DNA of 8,213 nucleotides from UBA7672 sp036733305 (lineage in GTDB: Bacteria; Pseudomonadota; Alphaproteobacteria; Caulobacterales; Hyphomonadaceae): the NCBI GenBank assembly GCA_036733305.1, contig DAINAT010000131.1, positions 1 through 8,213 on the forward strand, given 5' to 3'. The translations under genes and the position numbers were made by a program. This document shows positions 1 through 5,419 of this stretch, one piece after another. Within the stretch, counting starts at the first letter, position 1, and every line of letters starts with the position of its first letter. Under the pieces are notes generated by a model that searched no databases, was not told the DNA's origin, and was given only the letters and a program-made list of their open reading frames with translations.

Positions 1-250
1 CGAGCGCCTGTTTGAAGGTGAGCCAGCGTTGCGATGGCCTGCCCTGCTCGATGGCTGCAGCCCAGAGCAGCAGGATGTTGATCCCGGAATATGTTCGCCC
101 GGTTGCAGCATTCTGCGGCAGCCCAAGGGGCGTCCCACCACATGAAGACGCCCAGGGCTGAACCCACGGGATGCGGCCCTGCTCCAGTTCGCGGATGATG
201 CGGTTCGTCACCGTGTCGTGCAGCGACACGGTCTCAGCGGCGGCAGCCAT
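1..250 (-). CDS. ardC: ArdC-type antirestriction protein, N-terminal part (cut by window edge)
   Basis: Only the first 83 residues lie in the window; the gene runs off the left edge. Visible features are typical of the ArdC N-terminal domain: an amphipathic helix with NRIIRELEQGRIPWVQPW (the family's 'I-x-x-LE-x-G-x-x-PW-x-x-PW' signature, about residues 16-33) and GRTYSGINILLLW (about residues 54-66). In the known family this domain binds single-stranded DNA and is followed by a zincin-like peptidase domain, which would lie outside the window. ArdC proteins are carried by conjugative plasmids and protect incoming DNA from host restriction. The start is ATG at 250-248, preceded by a strong GGAGGT ribosome site five bases upstream. 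It is the third minus-strand backbone gene after ssb and the DUF6876-type gene, which suggests a transfer or early-establishment module. Confidence 0.85.
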   Translation of the reverse strand, partial: MAAAAETVSLHDTVTNRIIRELEQGRIPWVQPWASSCGGTPLGLPQNAATGRTYSGINILLLWAAAIEQGRPSQRWLTFKQAL

Positions 251-286
251 GCCGACCTCCTGTGAAATTGAATGGATGAAGTGGAA

Positions 287-312
287 GCGACCGGCGGCAA
301 CGCGCCGGTCGC
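287..312 (-). terminator. Perfect 10-bp hairpin downstream of the DUF6876-type gene
   Basis: The arms GCGACCGGCG (287-296) and CGCCGGTCGC (303-312) are exactly complementary around a 6-base loop. The hairpin starts 15 bases past the stop codon of the minus-strand gene ending at 327 and lies about 37 bases before the ardC start. There is no T-run after it on the minus strand, so it is not a classic intrinsic terminator. It may stabilise an mRNA 3' end or lower read-through into ardC. Part of it (293-308) recurs with 14 of 16 bases identical at 8171-8186. Confidence 0.5.
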
Positions 313-326
313 AGCCTTGCTAGAAG

Positions 327-701
327 TCAGTGCTCGCTCGGCAGGTAGAGTGTCCGGTTTGAAAACCAGAGCGAGACAGATGCGAGCGGGAAGTCGGTCC
401 AGGGGATGGGATGAGAGTAGAGTTCCCCGTCATCGCCGTCGGTGCAGATCAATGTCGCCGAGTGGTCGGCGCGAACGGTCAGTGTCCAGACCTGAAATTC
501 AGCGGCCTGGAGTTTCCCAACGTGAGGTTGTGGACAGAGGATGGCGTCGATCAGCCAGTATGCTGATCCGGCTTCGGCCAGATACTGGACGCCTTCGGTA
601 TAGACGCAGCCTCCCGAGAGCGGGTGACGGTAGAAGGTCTCGCTTCCAGTGAATTGAGCGAGATCGAACGCGCTGAGAGCGCGCGATGCGGCGGATGACA
701 T
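327..701 (-). CDS. DUF6876 family protein (unknown function)
   Basis: This 124-residue soluble protein has no membrane segment or signal peptide. It is aromatic-rich in the middle, with FTGSETFYRHPL near residues 17-28, YLAEAGSAYWLIDAI near residues 40-54 and FQVWTLTV near residues 69-76. This pattern (start with 'F-T-G-[ST]-E-x-x-Y', then 'Y-[LV]-A-[ED]-x-G-x-[AY]-W-L-[IL]-D-x-I') is what I recall for the DUF6876 family found on plasmids and integrative elements beside ardC and ssb. The biochemical function is not known. The start is ATG at 701-699 with AGGAAA about six bases upstream. It sits between ssb and ardC on the same strand, each junction holding a hairpin, so it probably belongs to one backbone transcription unit. 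The family name is from memory, not a search. Confidence 0.75.
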   Translation of the reverse strand: MSSAASRALSAFDLAQFTGSETFYRHPLSGGCVYTEGVQYLAEAGSAYWLIDAILCPQPHVGKLQAAEFQVWTLTVRADHSATLICTDGDDGELYSHPIPWTDFPLASVSLWFSNRTLYLPSEH

Positions 702-738
702 GGATGTTTCCTGAGAAATGAGGTGAGCGGGTGGAAGG

Positions 739-764
739 TGACCGGCCGCTTACGCGGCCGGTCA
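739..764 (-). terminator. Perfect 11-bp hairpin directly after ssb
   Basis: The left arm TGACCGGCCGC (739-749) and right arm GCGGCCGGTCA (754-764) pair fully around a 4-base loop. It begins six bases past the ssb stop codon (771-773) and lies before the ribosome site of the next gene on the minus strand. No T-run follows. It matches in position and GC-rich style the hairpin at 287-312, sharing the core ACCGGC. Roles in mRNA 3'-end protection or attenuation are inferences. Confidence 0.5.
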
Positions 765-770
765 TGCGCC

Positions 771-1187
771 TCACGCGGCGCGTTTGCGCTTGGCCCTGGG
801 AGCCTCTTCGCCTGCGGGCGCTTCCTCGACAGCGACATCCGCCTTCGGCTTCCCGCGCGCGAGAATCTCGACATCGCCGAGGCCGGTCACAACAAACTCG
901 ATGGAGTATCGCGTCTGGCCACGCTCATCTTCCCAGGAGCCGGGGCGGACCTGGCCGACAAGGCGCAGGCGGGTGCCGACCTGCACAGCCTTCTCGATCA
1001 GGGCAACCTTTGCGGGCGCGAAGACAACGATGCGATGCCAGTAGGTCTTCTCATTCCAGTCGCCGCCTTCGGCTTTCCAGCGTTCGGATGTTGCGATGGA
1101 GACGATGGCGAGTTTCTTGTCGCCCTTGATGGGCTTGATCTCGAGCTTGCCGACATTGCCGATGAGCTCGAAGGACGCGCGGTCCAT
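771..1187 (-). CDS. ssb: Single-stranded DNA-binding protein (OB fold, element-encoded)
   Basis: This 138-residue protein covers single-stranded DNA during replication, repair or conjugative entry. The OB-fold signature is clear: GNVGKLEIK (residues 10-18), SIATSERW (30-37), then the family hallmark TYWHRIVVF (48-56), VGTRLRLVGQVR (70-81), and W-E-D-E-R-G-Q-T-R-Y (85-94) before the last strand ending near residue 109. The tail (110-138) is short. It has an acidic patch with EE at 121-122 and 127-128 but ends in the basic RAKRKRAA instead of the usual acidic DDDIPF-like tip that recruits partner proteins in chromosomal SSBs. The start is ATG at 1187-1185 with AAGGA eight bases upstream. The gene is first of the minus-strand row ssb, DUF6876-type, ardC. 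Confidence 0.92.
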   Translation of the reverse strand: MDRASFELIGNVGKLEIKPIKGDKKLAIVSIATSERWKAEGGDWNEKTYWHRIVVFAPAKVALIEKAVQVGTRLRLVGQVRPGSWEDERGQTRYSIEFVVTGLGDVEILARGKPKADVAVEEAPAGEEAPRAKRKRAA

Positions 1188-1201
1188 GATGGCTTTCCTT
1201 G

Positions 1202-1217
1202 TGATCCCGCGGGATCA
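1202..1217. promoter_or_regulatory. 16-bp perfect palindrome before the ssb ribosome site
   Basis: TGATCCCGCGGGATCA reads the same on both strands. It touches the ssb ribosome-binding site (AAGGA, plus-strand 1196-1200) in the leader of the minus-strand gene. It could be an operator for a dimeric regulator or, in RNA, a short stem that hides the ribosome site. The sequence does not decide between these. Confidence 0.4.
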
Positions 1218-1225
1218 GCCCCGCC

Positions 1226-1247
1226 GGGGTCGCGTTTGCGACGCCCC
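1226..1247 (-). repeat. GGGGTCGC hairpin, copy 1 (upstream of ssb)
   Basis: GGGGTCGC (1226-1233), a 4-base loop, then GCGAC (1238-1242) and GCCCC (1243-1247) form an eight-pair stem with one bulged G at 1243. The same design, GGGGTCGC-N4-GCGAC, recurs at 8190-8206 upstream of parB. It may be a repeat of the element's leader regions, a shared operator, or a 3'-end hairpin left from an upstream gene. Confidence 0.45.
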
Positions 1248-1285
1248 TCAGGAGCGGCCGGAAAGCAAGCGCAGCGGTGACCGCG

Positions 1286-1337
1286 CAAGGGGTTGGTGCG
1301 GCCTGCAGCGCCGAAGGCGCGAAGCCTCGGCCCCTTG
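1286..1337. repeat. Long imperfect inverted repeat in the noncoding gap
   Basis: The outer arms CAAGGGG (1286-1292) and CCCCTTG (1331-1337) pair exactly. An inner stem GCGCC (1308-1312) and GGCGC (1316-1320) closes on a GAA loop, and GGC (1300-1302) can pair with GCC (1324-1326). The result is a 52-base interrupted hairpin about 100 bases upstream of ssb. It could be a terminator for a gene that once lay upstream, or part of an origin or recombination site. No T-run is present. Confidence 0.3.
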
Positions 1338-1776
1338 AGCGGTCATGCGACGGACGCTTGATGGGCGTGACAAGCAGACGTGGCCCCGGCGGGGCGCGTA
1401 CAGTGAATGAGAACAGACAGCTTGGGCTTGGAGGCTTTCGATCGGGTCGGGGCAAAGATGGCGACCACAGCTACCAATCGGGTTCGGCAAAATCTCCGAG
1501 CCATTCTACCAGAGCAGCGCCTTACGCACTGGCACTCGCTGCGATGCCGAGTCTGCTCTAGCACTGTTGTGCAACCAGCCCGTTCGAGGTCGAACACTCT
1601 GACTTCCAACGAACAGTAGTTTGGGAGCGCTTCAGAACCTTAGAACTCTCAGAACGGATGCGGGAACCGAGCGGCTTAGACCACGTCCACGAAGACAAGT
1701 TTCTGATCGCCGTTCACCAAGGGCTTGCAGCTCGACTCCCACCTGCCGGATCAAGCGGTTGACTGGTAGCGGTAAG

Positions 1777-2658
1777 CTAGGTCTGCCGCGATCGCTTATA
1801 TCGATCGTAAGTGTCTTCTTCCGACTCTGCGTCCGGGAGCCAGGGCCGGTCATCGTCAGCGAGCGTGAGCAGAGAAATGATGAAGTCGTACTGCTCCGAC
1901 CGAACGACGACCTCCTTTGTCTCTGTAGGAAACCAAACACCACCGGGATGCTGAATTTCGTTGCGTGTGTCAGATCGCGTTGCGGCAAGAGATTCCGGCG
2001 GAACGGCGATTGGCGGGCCGCTCGTCCGAAAATAGGCTCGGGTCCTGAGCGCCCTTTCACTCGACCTTGCCCACAGAATATAGCCGTCACGCGACACGAC
2101 GAGAACTGCGCGACGTTCTGTAAATTGAAGCCAGCGCAATGCGGACGCCACCAGTGAGACCCGGTATCTGTCCGCGCATGCCGACAACTGATCGATCTCT
2201 GCGTCCGCTCGGGGGTCGATCTGCCGGCGGAAATCATCGAGAGGCATGAGGAGTGTTGCAGCAAACACGTTGGCTTGATGTTCGATCTGTCCGTACTCCG
2301 AGTCCCATCGGACAACGTCTTGTTGGCCGCAGTTGAAACCCTTGGGATTGTGCATCCGGTGCAAGAGGTAGTGGCCGAACTCATGCGCTAGGGTGAAGTT
2401 GATGCGCCCCTCGGAGGCGATTCGGTTGTTGTAGATAATGCCCCAGCCCTTCTTGCCGGGGGGCGCGGGATAGAGAGCGCCGTCGAAGCCTGGCAAATCT
2501 GCACCGTGCACAAACGCGACCGGGTCGTCGGGAAACTTCGCCTTCGAAATCTCCATCGCCACGTCCGGCACTTTCACAGGAAACCGGTTGTCTCCGAGCA
2601 CGGCGTTGAGCAGCCGTGTGATGTCGAACGCCCACCGCTCAGGAGACAGTTTGCTCAT
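1777..2658 (-). CDS. capP: ImmA/IrrE-family zinc metallopeptidase, CapP-like
   Basis: This is a predicted 293-residue cytosolic protease. The zincin core is plain: HEFGH at residues 92-96 (two zinc ligands and the catalytic Glu) and IEHQANVFAATLLMP from about 125, whose Glu126 would be the third ligand. In the family, such enzymes cut a partner XRE repressor. Cys110 lies between the two motifs, where the CapP 'cysteine switch' would be expected. The C-terminal half (about 150-293) is a separate domain that could sense a signal. I chose ATG 2658-2656 because it overlaps the repressor stop as ATGA, typical of translational coupling; a TTG at 2673 would add five residues. The paired repressor and the divergent CBASS operon point to CapP, the protease reported to relieve CapH repression after DNA damage. 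The fold is certain, the CapP assignment is inference. Confidence 0.85.
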   Translation of the reverse strand: MSKLSPERWAFDITRLLNAVLGDNRFPVKVPDVAMEISKAKFPDDPVAFVHGADLPGFDGALYPAPPGKKGWGIIYNNRIASEGRINFTLAHEFGHYLLHRMHNPKGFNCGQQDVVRWDSEYGQIEHQANVFAATLLMPLDDFRRQIDPRADAEIDQLSACADRYRVSLVASALRWLQFTERRAVLVVSRDGYILWARSSERALRTRAYFRTSGPPIAVPPESLAATRSDTRNEIQHPGGVWFPTETKEVVVRSEQYDFIISLLTLADDDRPWLPDAESEEDTYDRYKRSRQT

Positions 2659-2978
2659 TCCTTCCCGTCCCAAAGGTCGATCATCCGCCTGATCTTGTCC
2701 TTGGTGCTGGGGTCCATGCCTCGGTATTTGCGGAAGAAGGCCTGGTCGGTGGCATCCGCCTCACTTGCTAGCCCGGACTCGTCCACCAGATAGTCCGAGG
2801 TGACTTTCAGCGCGGCGGCGATCTTGGCGACTTTTTCAGCCGACGGCCGAGGGGGATTCTTATTCTCAAGCTCCCAGATGTAGCTCTTGCTTGACTCGGT
2901 GAGTTCGGCCAGCTTTTCGAGCGTATACCCCTGTTTTTGCCTGAGAATTCGTATCTTTTCGCCTAGTGCTGTTGTCAC
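2655..2978 (-). CDS. capH: XRE-family repressor, CapH-like
   Basis: This small DNA-binding protein has 107 residues. An XRE helix-turn-helix fills the N-terminal two thirds: LGEKIRILRQKQGYTLEKLA (5-24), then ELTESSKSYIWELENK (25-40), and an SAEKVAKIAAALKV helix (46-59). The last 45 residues, including FFRKYRGMDPSTKDKIRRM (81-99), look like a helical dimerisation tail and would be the region exposed to a protease. The start is GTG at 2978-2976 with GGAG seven bases upstream (plus strand 2986-2989). Its stop overlaps the start of the ImmA-type peptidase gene by four bases. It is transcribed away from the CBASS operon across a 124-bp gap holding two identical dyads, so it most likely represses both itself and the operon. 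The match to CapH rests on context and size, not on an alignment. Confidence 0.87.
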   Translation of the reverse strand: MTTALGEKIRILRQKQGYTLEKLAELTESSKSYIWELENKNPPRPSAEKVAKIAAALKVTSDYLVDESGLASEADATDQAFFRKYRGMDPSTKDKIRRMIDLWDGKE

Positions 2979-3004
2979 GCGGCTTCTCCCTTACTCACAG
3001 GTTC

Positions 3005-3033
3005 AGAGTAGGCGTACTTTCCATCCTTGACAA
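3005..3033 (-). promoter_or_regulatory. Predicted promoter of the regulator pair
   Basis: On the minus strand, TTGTCA (plus 3033-3028) is followed after exactly 17 bases by TACTCT (plus 3010-3005). The expected start site is near 2998, giving a leader of about 20 bases that contains the ribosome site. The -35 box overlaps the -35 box of the operon promoter on the other strand, and the -10 box overlaps operator 1. The -10 is a weak match (T, A and final T). Confidence 0.5.
3007..3018. promoter_or_regulatory. Operator 1, AGTA-N4-TACT
   Basis: AGTAGGCGTACT has exact half sites AGTA and TACT around GGCG. It is part of the repeat GTTCAGAGTA (3001-3010), which recurs at 3053-3062. It overlaps the predicted -10 box of the regulator promoter, so a bound repressor would shut off its own gene. 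A further inverted half site TACTC (2992-2996) lies to its left. Confidence 0.65.
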
Positions 3034-3055
3034 CGCGGCATCGCATCCATAAGTT
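3027..3055 (+). promoter_or_regulatory. Predicted promoter of the CBASS operon
   Basis: A consensus -35 box TTGACA (3027-3032) is followed after 17 bases by a weak -10, TAAGTT (3050-3055). An alternative is CATAAG (3048-3053) at 15-base spacing. Transcription would start near 3062, inside operator 2. A perfect -35 with a poor -10 fits a promoter held low and controlled by a repressor. A ribosome site AGGGGAA (3088-3094) stands before the first gene. Confidence 0.5.
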
Positions 3056-3058
3056 CAG

Positions 3059-3070
3059 AGTAGCGATACT
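3059..3070. promoter_or_regulatory. Operator 2, AGTA-N4-TACT
   Basis: AGTAGCGATACT has the same half sites as operator 1 and the same upstream GTTCAG. Its centre lies 52 bases from that of operator 1, very close to five DNA turns, so dimers at the two sites would face the same side of the helix and could contact each other. It covers the predicted operon start site. Confidence 0.65.
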
Positions 3071-3102
3071 TTTTTACCCGATATTTCAGGGGAACACAAA
3101 AT

Positions 3103-3342
3103 ATGGCGAAAAAGCCCGGCCCTCCCACACATCATGTGGTGCCGAACCCTAGCGGCGGATGGGATGTGAAAAAGGGCGGCGCGAGCCGCGCCTCAAGTCA
3201 CCATGAGAAGAAGGCAGATGCGGTGAAAGACGCACGAACGGTCAGCCGCAACCAACAGACCGAACTCAAAATCCACAACCTCGACGGCCGGATCGCCCAG
3301 AGCGACAGCCACGGCCGTGACCCGAAACCGCCGCGGGGCTGA
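3103..3342 (+). CDS. DUF2188-like small protein, first gene of the CBASS operon
   Basis: This 79-residue basic protein resembles DUF2188 proteins: HHVVPNPSGGWDVKKGGA (residues 10-27) followed by SSHHEKKADAVKDARTVSRN (31-50) and a terminal strand with ELKIHNLDGRI (54-64). DUF2188 domains are short, often end in an 'I-H-x-x-D-G-x-I' strand as here, and have no settled function. The start is ATG at 3103 with AGGGGAA about eight bases upstream. The stop lies nine bases before the nuclease start, and the ribosome site of the nuclease gene (GAGGG, 3341-3345) overlaps this stop, so the two are co-transcribed and probably coupled. Its position directly after the regulated promoter suggests a part in the defence system, but nothing in the sequence shows what part. 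Confidence 0.8.
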   Translation: MAKKPGPPTHHVVPNPSGGWDVKKGGASRASSHHEKKADAVKDARTVSRNQQTELKIHNLDGRIAQSDSHGRDPKPPRG

Positions 3343-3351
3343 GGGACTGCC

Positions 3352-4518
3352 ATGACTGCGCAAACCCAGCAAAAGCCCGATCTTCTGAGTCCTGCACGTA
3401 ATGTCCCCCGGCTCGTCACTTTGCAGCTCTACGCTCGGGCGGGCGGCTGCTGCGAGTTTCGCGGGTGCGGGAAATACCTGCTTGAGCACGCGGTCACGAA
3501 GCGTGAGGGGAACTTCGCGGAGCAAGCGCACATCTACGCTTTCAGCGACGCGGGCCCGCGCGGCGAGGCGGACGGCCGCCCCGAAAACATCCATACTTTT
3601 GAAAATCTGATGCTGATGTGCGCCGCCTGCCACAAGCATATCGACGATCAGCCTGAGCTATTCTCAGTCGCCACCCTCAAGGCGTTCAAACACGAGCACG
3701 AGGAGCGCGTCCGTCGCGCGATCCTGCTGGCGCCGGACTGCGAGACCATCGTTGTGACCATGACGGCGCCGATCCGCGGTGCGCATGTGAGCGTATCGCG
3801 TAACGAGGTGATGGCCGCAATCGCCCCGCTCTATCCTTGTTCCTCGACCTTCGTGCACATCGATCTGTCCGATCTCGACGGCCAGGTGGAAGCGGCAAGC
3901 TTCCTTGACGTCGCCTGCCGCAAGATCGACAGGGAGGTCGCCAAGCTCTTCGATGGCGATGGCCCGGTCTCACGTACCCCTCATCTGTCAGTCTTTGCCA
4001 TCGCGCCAATTCCGCTGCTGGCCTATCTCGGCGCGCGGCTCGAAAACAAGGTGCCACTCAACGTCTTCCAGAAGCACCGCGATACGCAGAACTGGACTTG
4101 GAAAAGCGCCGGTCCTTCCTTCTCCTACGTTGTACGCTGCGTCCAAGAGAAGCCGCGCGGCGCGCCCGTGGCTCTGGTCCTGTCCCTGAGCGGCACGATC
4201 GGCCTTGCCGATCTTCCGTTGGAGACCCGGCGCGATGCTGCCGTCTACGAAATTACGGTGGACGGTGTCGTGCCGCAGCCGACCTTCCTCAACCGCATCG
4301 ACGACCTCGCCGGCTTTGCACCCGCCTATCATGAACTGCTCGGGCGGATCGCGGTGGAGCACGGATACGTTGATGCGATCGATGTCTTTCCCGCCGTGCC
4401 CACGCCAATCGCCGTGACGCTGGGCCGCGAACGTCTGCTGAAGCGTCATCCCGCGCTTCGCATACACGACGCCGACAAGGCCAACGGCGGCTTTATCTTC
4501 CAGATCGAGGTAAAATGA
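3352..4518 (+). CDS. cap5: HNH-SAVED nuclease effector, Cap5-type CBASS effector
   Basis: This 388-residue protein is the predicted killing effector: a DNA nuclease switched on by a cyclic oligonucleotide. The N-terminal HNH domain (about 25-120) shows the zinc and catalytic pattern: Cys33/Cys34 and Cys39 in CCEFRGC, EQAHI with His60 as candidate catalytic residue, Asn85 in FENLMLMC, then CAACHKHID with Cys90, Cys93 and His96. The SAVED sensor domain fills about 165-388. Its typical stretch reads LSVFAIAPIPLLAYLGARL (212-230), then VPLNVFQKHRD (234-244) and WTW (248-250), with a second Rossmann-like half holding VALVLSLSG (273-281). In known Cap5 proteins, ligand binding to SAVED drives tetramer formation and nonspecific double-stranded DNA cutting, causing abortive infection. 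The ATG at 3352 has GAGGG six bases upstream. The cyclase gene follows after one base. Confidence 0.93.
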   Translation: MTAQTQQKPDLLSPARNVPRLVTLQLYARAGGCCEFRGCGKYLLEHAVTKREGNFAEQAHIYAFSDAGPRGEADGRPENIHTFENLMLMCAACHKHIDDQPELFSVATLKAFKHEHEERVRRAILLAPDCETIVVTMTAPIRGAHVSVSRNEVMAAIAPLYPCSSTFVHIDLSDLDGQVEAASFLDVACRKIDREVAKLFDGDGPVSRTPHLSVFAIAPIPLLAYLGARLENKVPLNVFQKHRDTQNWTWKSAGPSFSYVVRCVQEKPRGAPVALVLSLSGTIGLADLPLETRRDAAVYEITVDGVVPQPTFLNRIDDLAGFAPAYHELLGRIAVEHGYVDAIDVFPAVPTPIAVTLGRERLLKRHPALRIHDADKANGGFIFQIEVK

Positions 4519-4519
4519 A

Positions 4520-5419
4520 ATGACCGACGAAGAGTACCTCAAGAACGTTCTCAAAGACCAAACCCTCGCCGACGACAGCGACGAGATGAAGGAGCTGCGC
4601 ACCGAACGCGGCGAAGTCGAAAAAGTTCTGCGCGACAAGTACGCGAACTGCGACTTCACTGTCCGCTATGGCGGCTCCAAGGCCAAAGGTACTTTGATCA
4701 AGGAGATGTACGACCTTGACCTCGTCTTTTATCTCCACGCTGGCGAGAACGGAGCGGGCGAGACGCTCGAAGACATTTTCTTCAACGTCGCCGAGACGCT
4801 GCGCTCGAAATACACGGTGCGGGAGAAGACCTCCGCCCTCCGCCTTACGAGCAATGATCCTCAAAAAGCTGGAAGCGATCTGCACATTGACGTCGTGCCA
4901 GGCCGCTTCACGAGCGACGACAGGGACGACTGCTATCTCTATCAGAACAGCGGCGACAAAGCTCGGCTCAAGACCAATCTCGACACGCACATCGCGCATG
5001 TCCGCGACAGCGGCGTCCTCGATGCATTGCGCCTGCTGAAACTGCTGCGCGTTCGTCGCCATCTCTCGGTGAAGCAATTCGCCTGGGAACTGCTGGTGGT
5101 GAAACTGCTCAAGAGCCACAAGAAGGATGACCTGCTGGCCCAGCTTGACCATGTTCTCGAAGAAATCGAGAACGCCGAAGAGGCCATCACGATCGAAGAC
5201 CCGGCAAACCCGACCGGCAACGATCTGATGCCGCTGCTGCGCGACGCCTGGTGGAGTATCCGCAACATGGCGCGCGATGTGCGCGCTCAGGTCAAAAGCA
5301 ACGGTTGGGAGGCAATCTTCGGCGCGGTGGAAGCGGAGAAAGTCGCAAGGGTCGCGCGCCTTACCGCTGCAGCGCAGTCCGCCCGCGCGCCGATCCAGCC
5401 CTGGGACATGGGGAACTGA
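4520..5419 (+). CDS. CD-NTase, CBASS cyclic-oligonucleotide synthase
   Basis: This 299-residue nucleotidyltransferase should make the second messenger that activates the HNH-SAVED nuclease on infection. The polymerase-beta-like active site is intact: GGSKAKGT (51-58), then YDLDLVF with Asp65 and Asp67, and the third metal-binding Asp124 in LHIDVVPGRF (121-130). The C-terminal helical half begins near 150 and contains LRLLKLLRVRR (170-180) and the AWELLVVKLLK helix (188-198). I cannot assign its clade or product by eye; known Cap5 partners are often clade G enzymes making 3',2'-cGAMP, which is a lead only. The chain ends in PWDMGN, so Gly is next to last instead of last, of interest because type II systems act on the cyclase C-terminus. 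The ATG lies one base after the nuclease stop, with GAGG at 4506-4509. Confidence 0.93.
   Translation: MTDEEYLKNVLKDQTLADDSDEMKELRTERGEVEKVLRDKYANCDFTVRYGGSKAKGTLIKEMYDLDLVFYLHAGENGAGETLEDIFFNVAETLRSKYTVREKTSALRLTSNDPQKAGSDLHIDVVPGRFTSDDRDDCYLYQNSGDKARLKTNLDTHIAHVRDSGVLDALRLLKLLRVRRHLSVKQFAWELLVVKLLKSHKKDDLLAQLDHVLEEIENAEEAITIEDPANPTGNDLMPLLRDAWWSIRNMARDVRAQVKSNGWEAIFGAVEAEKVARVARLTAAAQSARAPIQPWDMGN

Larger units (their letters stand above)
1188..1776. other. 589-bp stretch without a convincing gene between ssb and the cargo
   Basis: No open frame here has recognisable protein motifs, and those of 80-130 codons overlap each other on both strands. The first 150 bases hold the ssb leader with a 16-bp palindrome and two hairpins. 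From about 1400 to 1776 the base composition is less GC-rich. It contains a GTTCGA/TCGAAC dyad (1582-1595) and three closely spaced YAGAAC copies (1633-1655), none of which I can assign. The left junction of the inserted defence cargo probably lies here. I see no clear promoter for ssb; a weak TTGTCA (minus strand, 1373-1368) has only a poor -10. Confidence 0.5.

Noticed and set aside
1582..1595. GTTCGA-GG-TCGAAC resembling a tRNA T-arm, a possible attachment site
   Set aside because: There is no matching acceptor, D or anticodon stem around it, and no second copy was seen near the right edge of the cargo.
1632..1655. Three closely spaced YAGAAC copies (iteron-like)
   Set aside because: The spacing is uneven (8 and 9 bases), the unit is only seven bases, and no replication gene is near, so chance is likely.
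1632..2384. 250-codon open frame on the minus strand
   Set aside because: It overlaps the ImmA-type peptidase gene in another frame on the same strand, and its translation has no recognisable motifs while the peptidase frame has HEFGH and the third ligand.
1777..2978. XRE and ImmA-type pair as a toxin-antitoxin or prophage switch
   Set aside because: There is no toxin gene or phage gene next to the pair. The divergent CBASS operon with shared operators makes a defence regulator the simpler reading.
5251..5415. Upstream 55 codons of the E2 frame from ATG 5251
   Set aside because: They lie entirely inside the cyclase gene and encode an Arg/Gly-rich sequence unlike an E2 N-terminus, so ATG 5251 is unlikely to be the real start.
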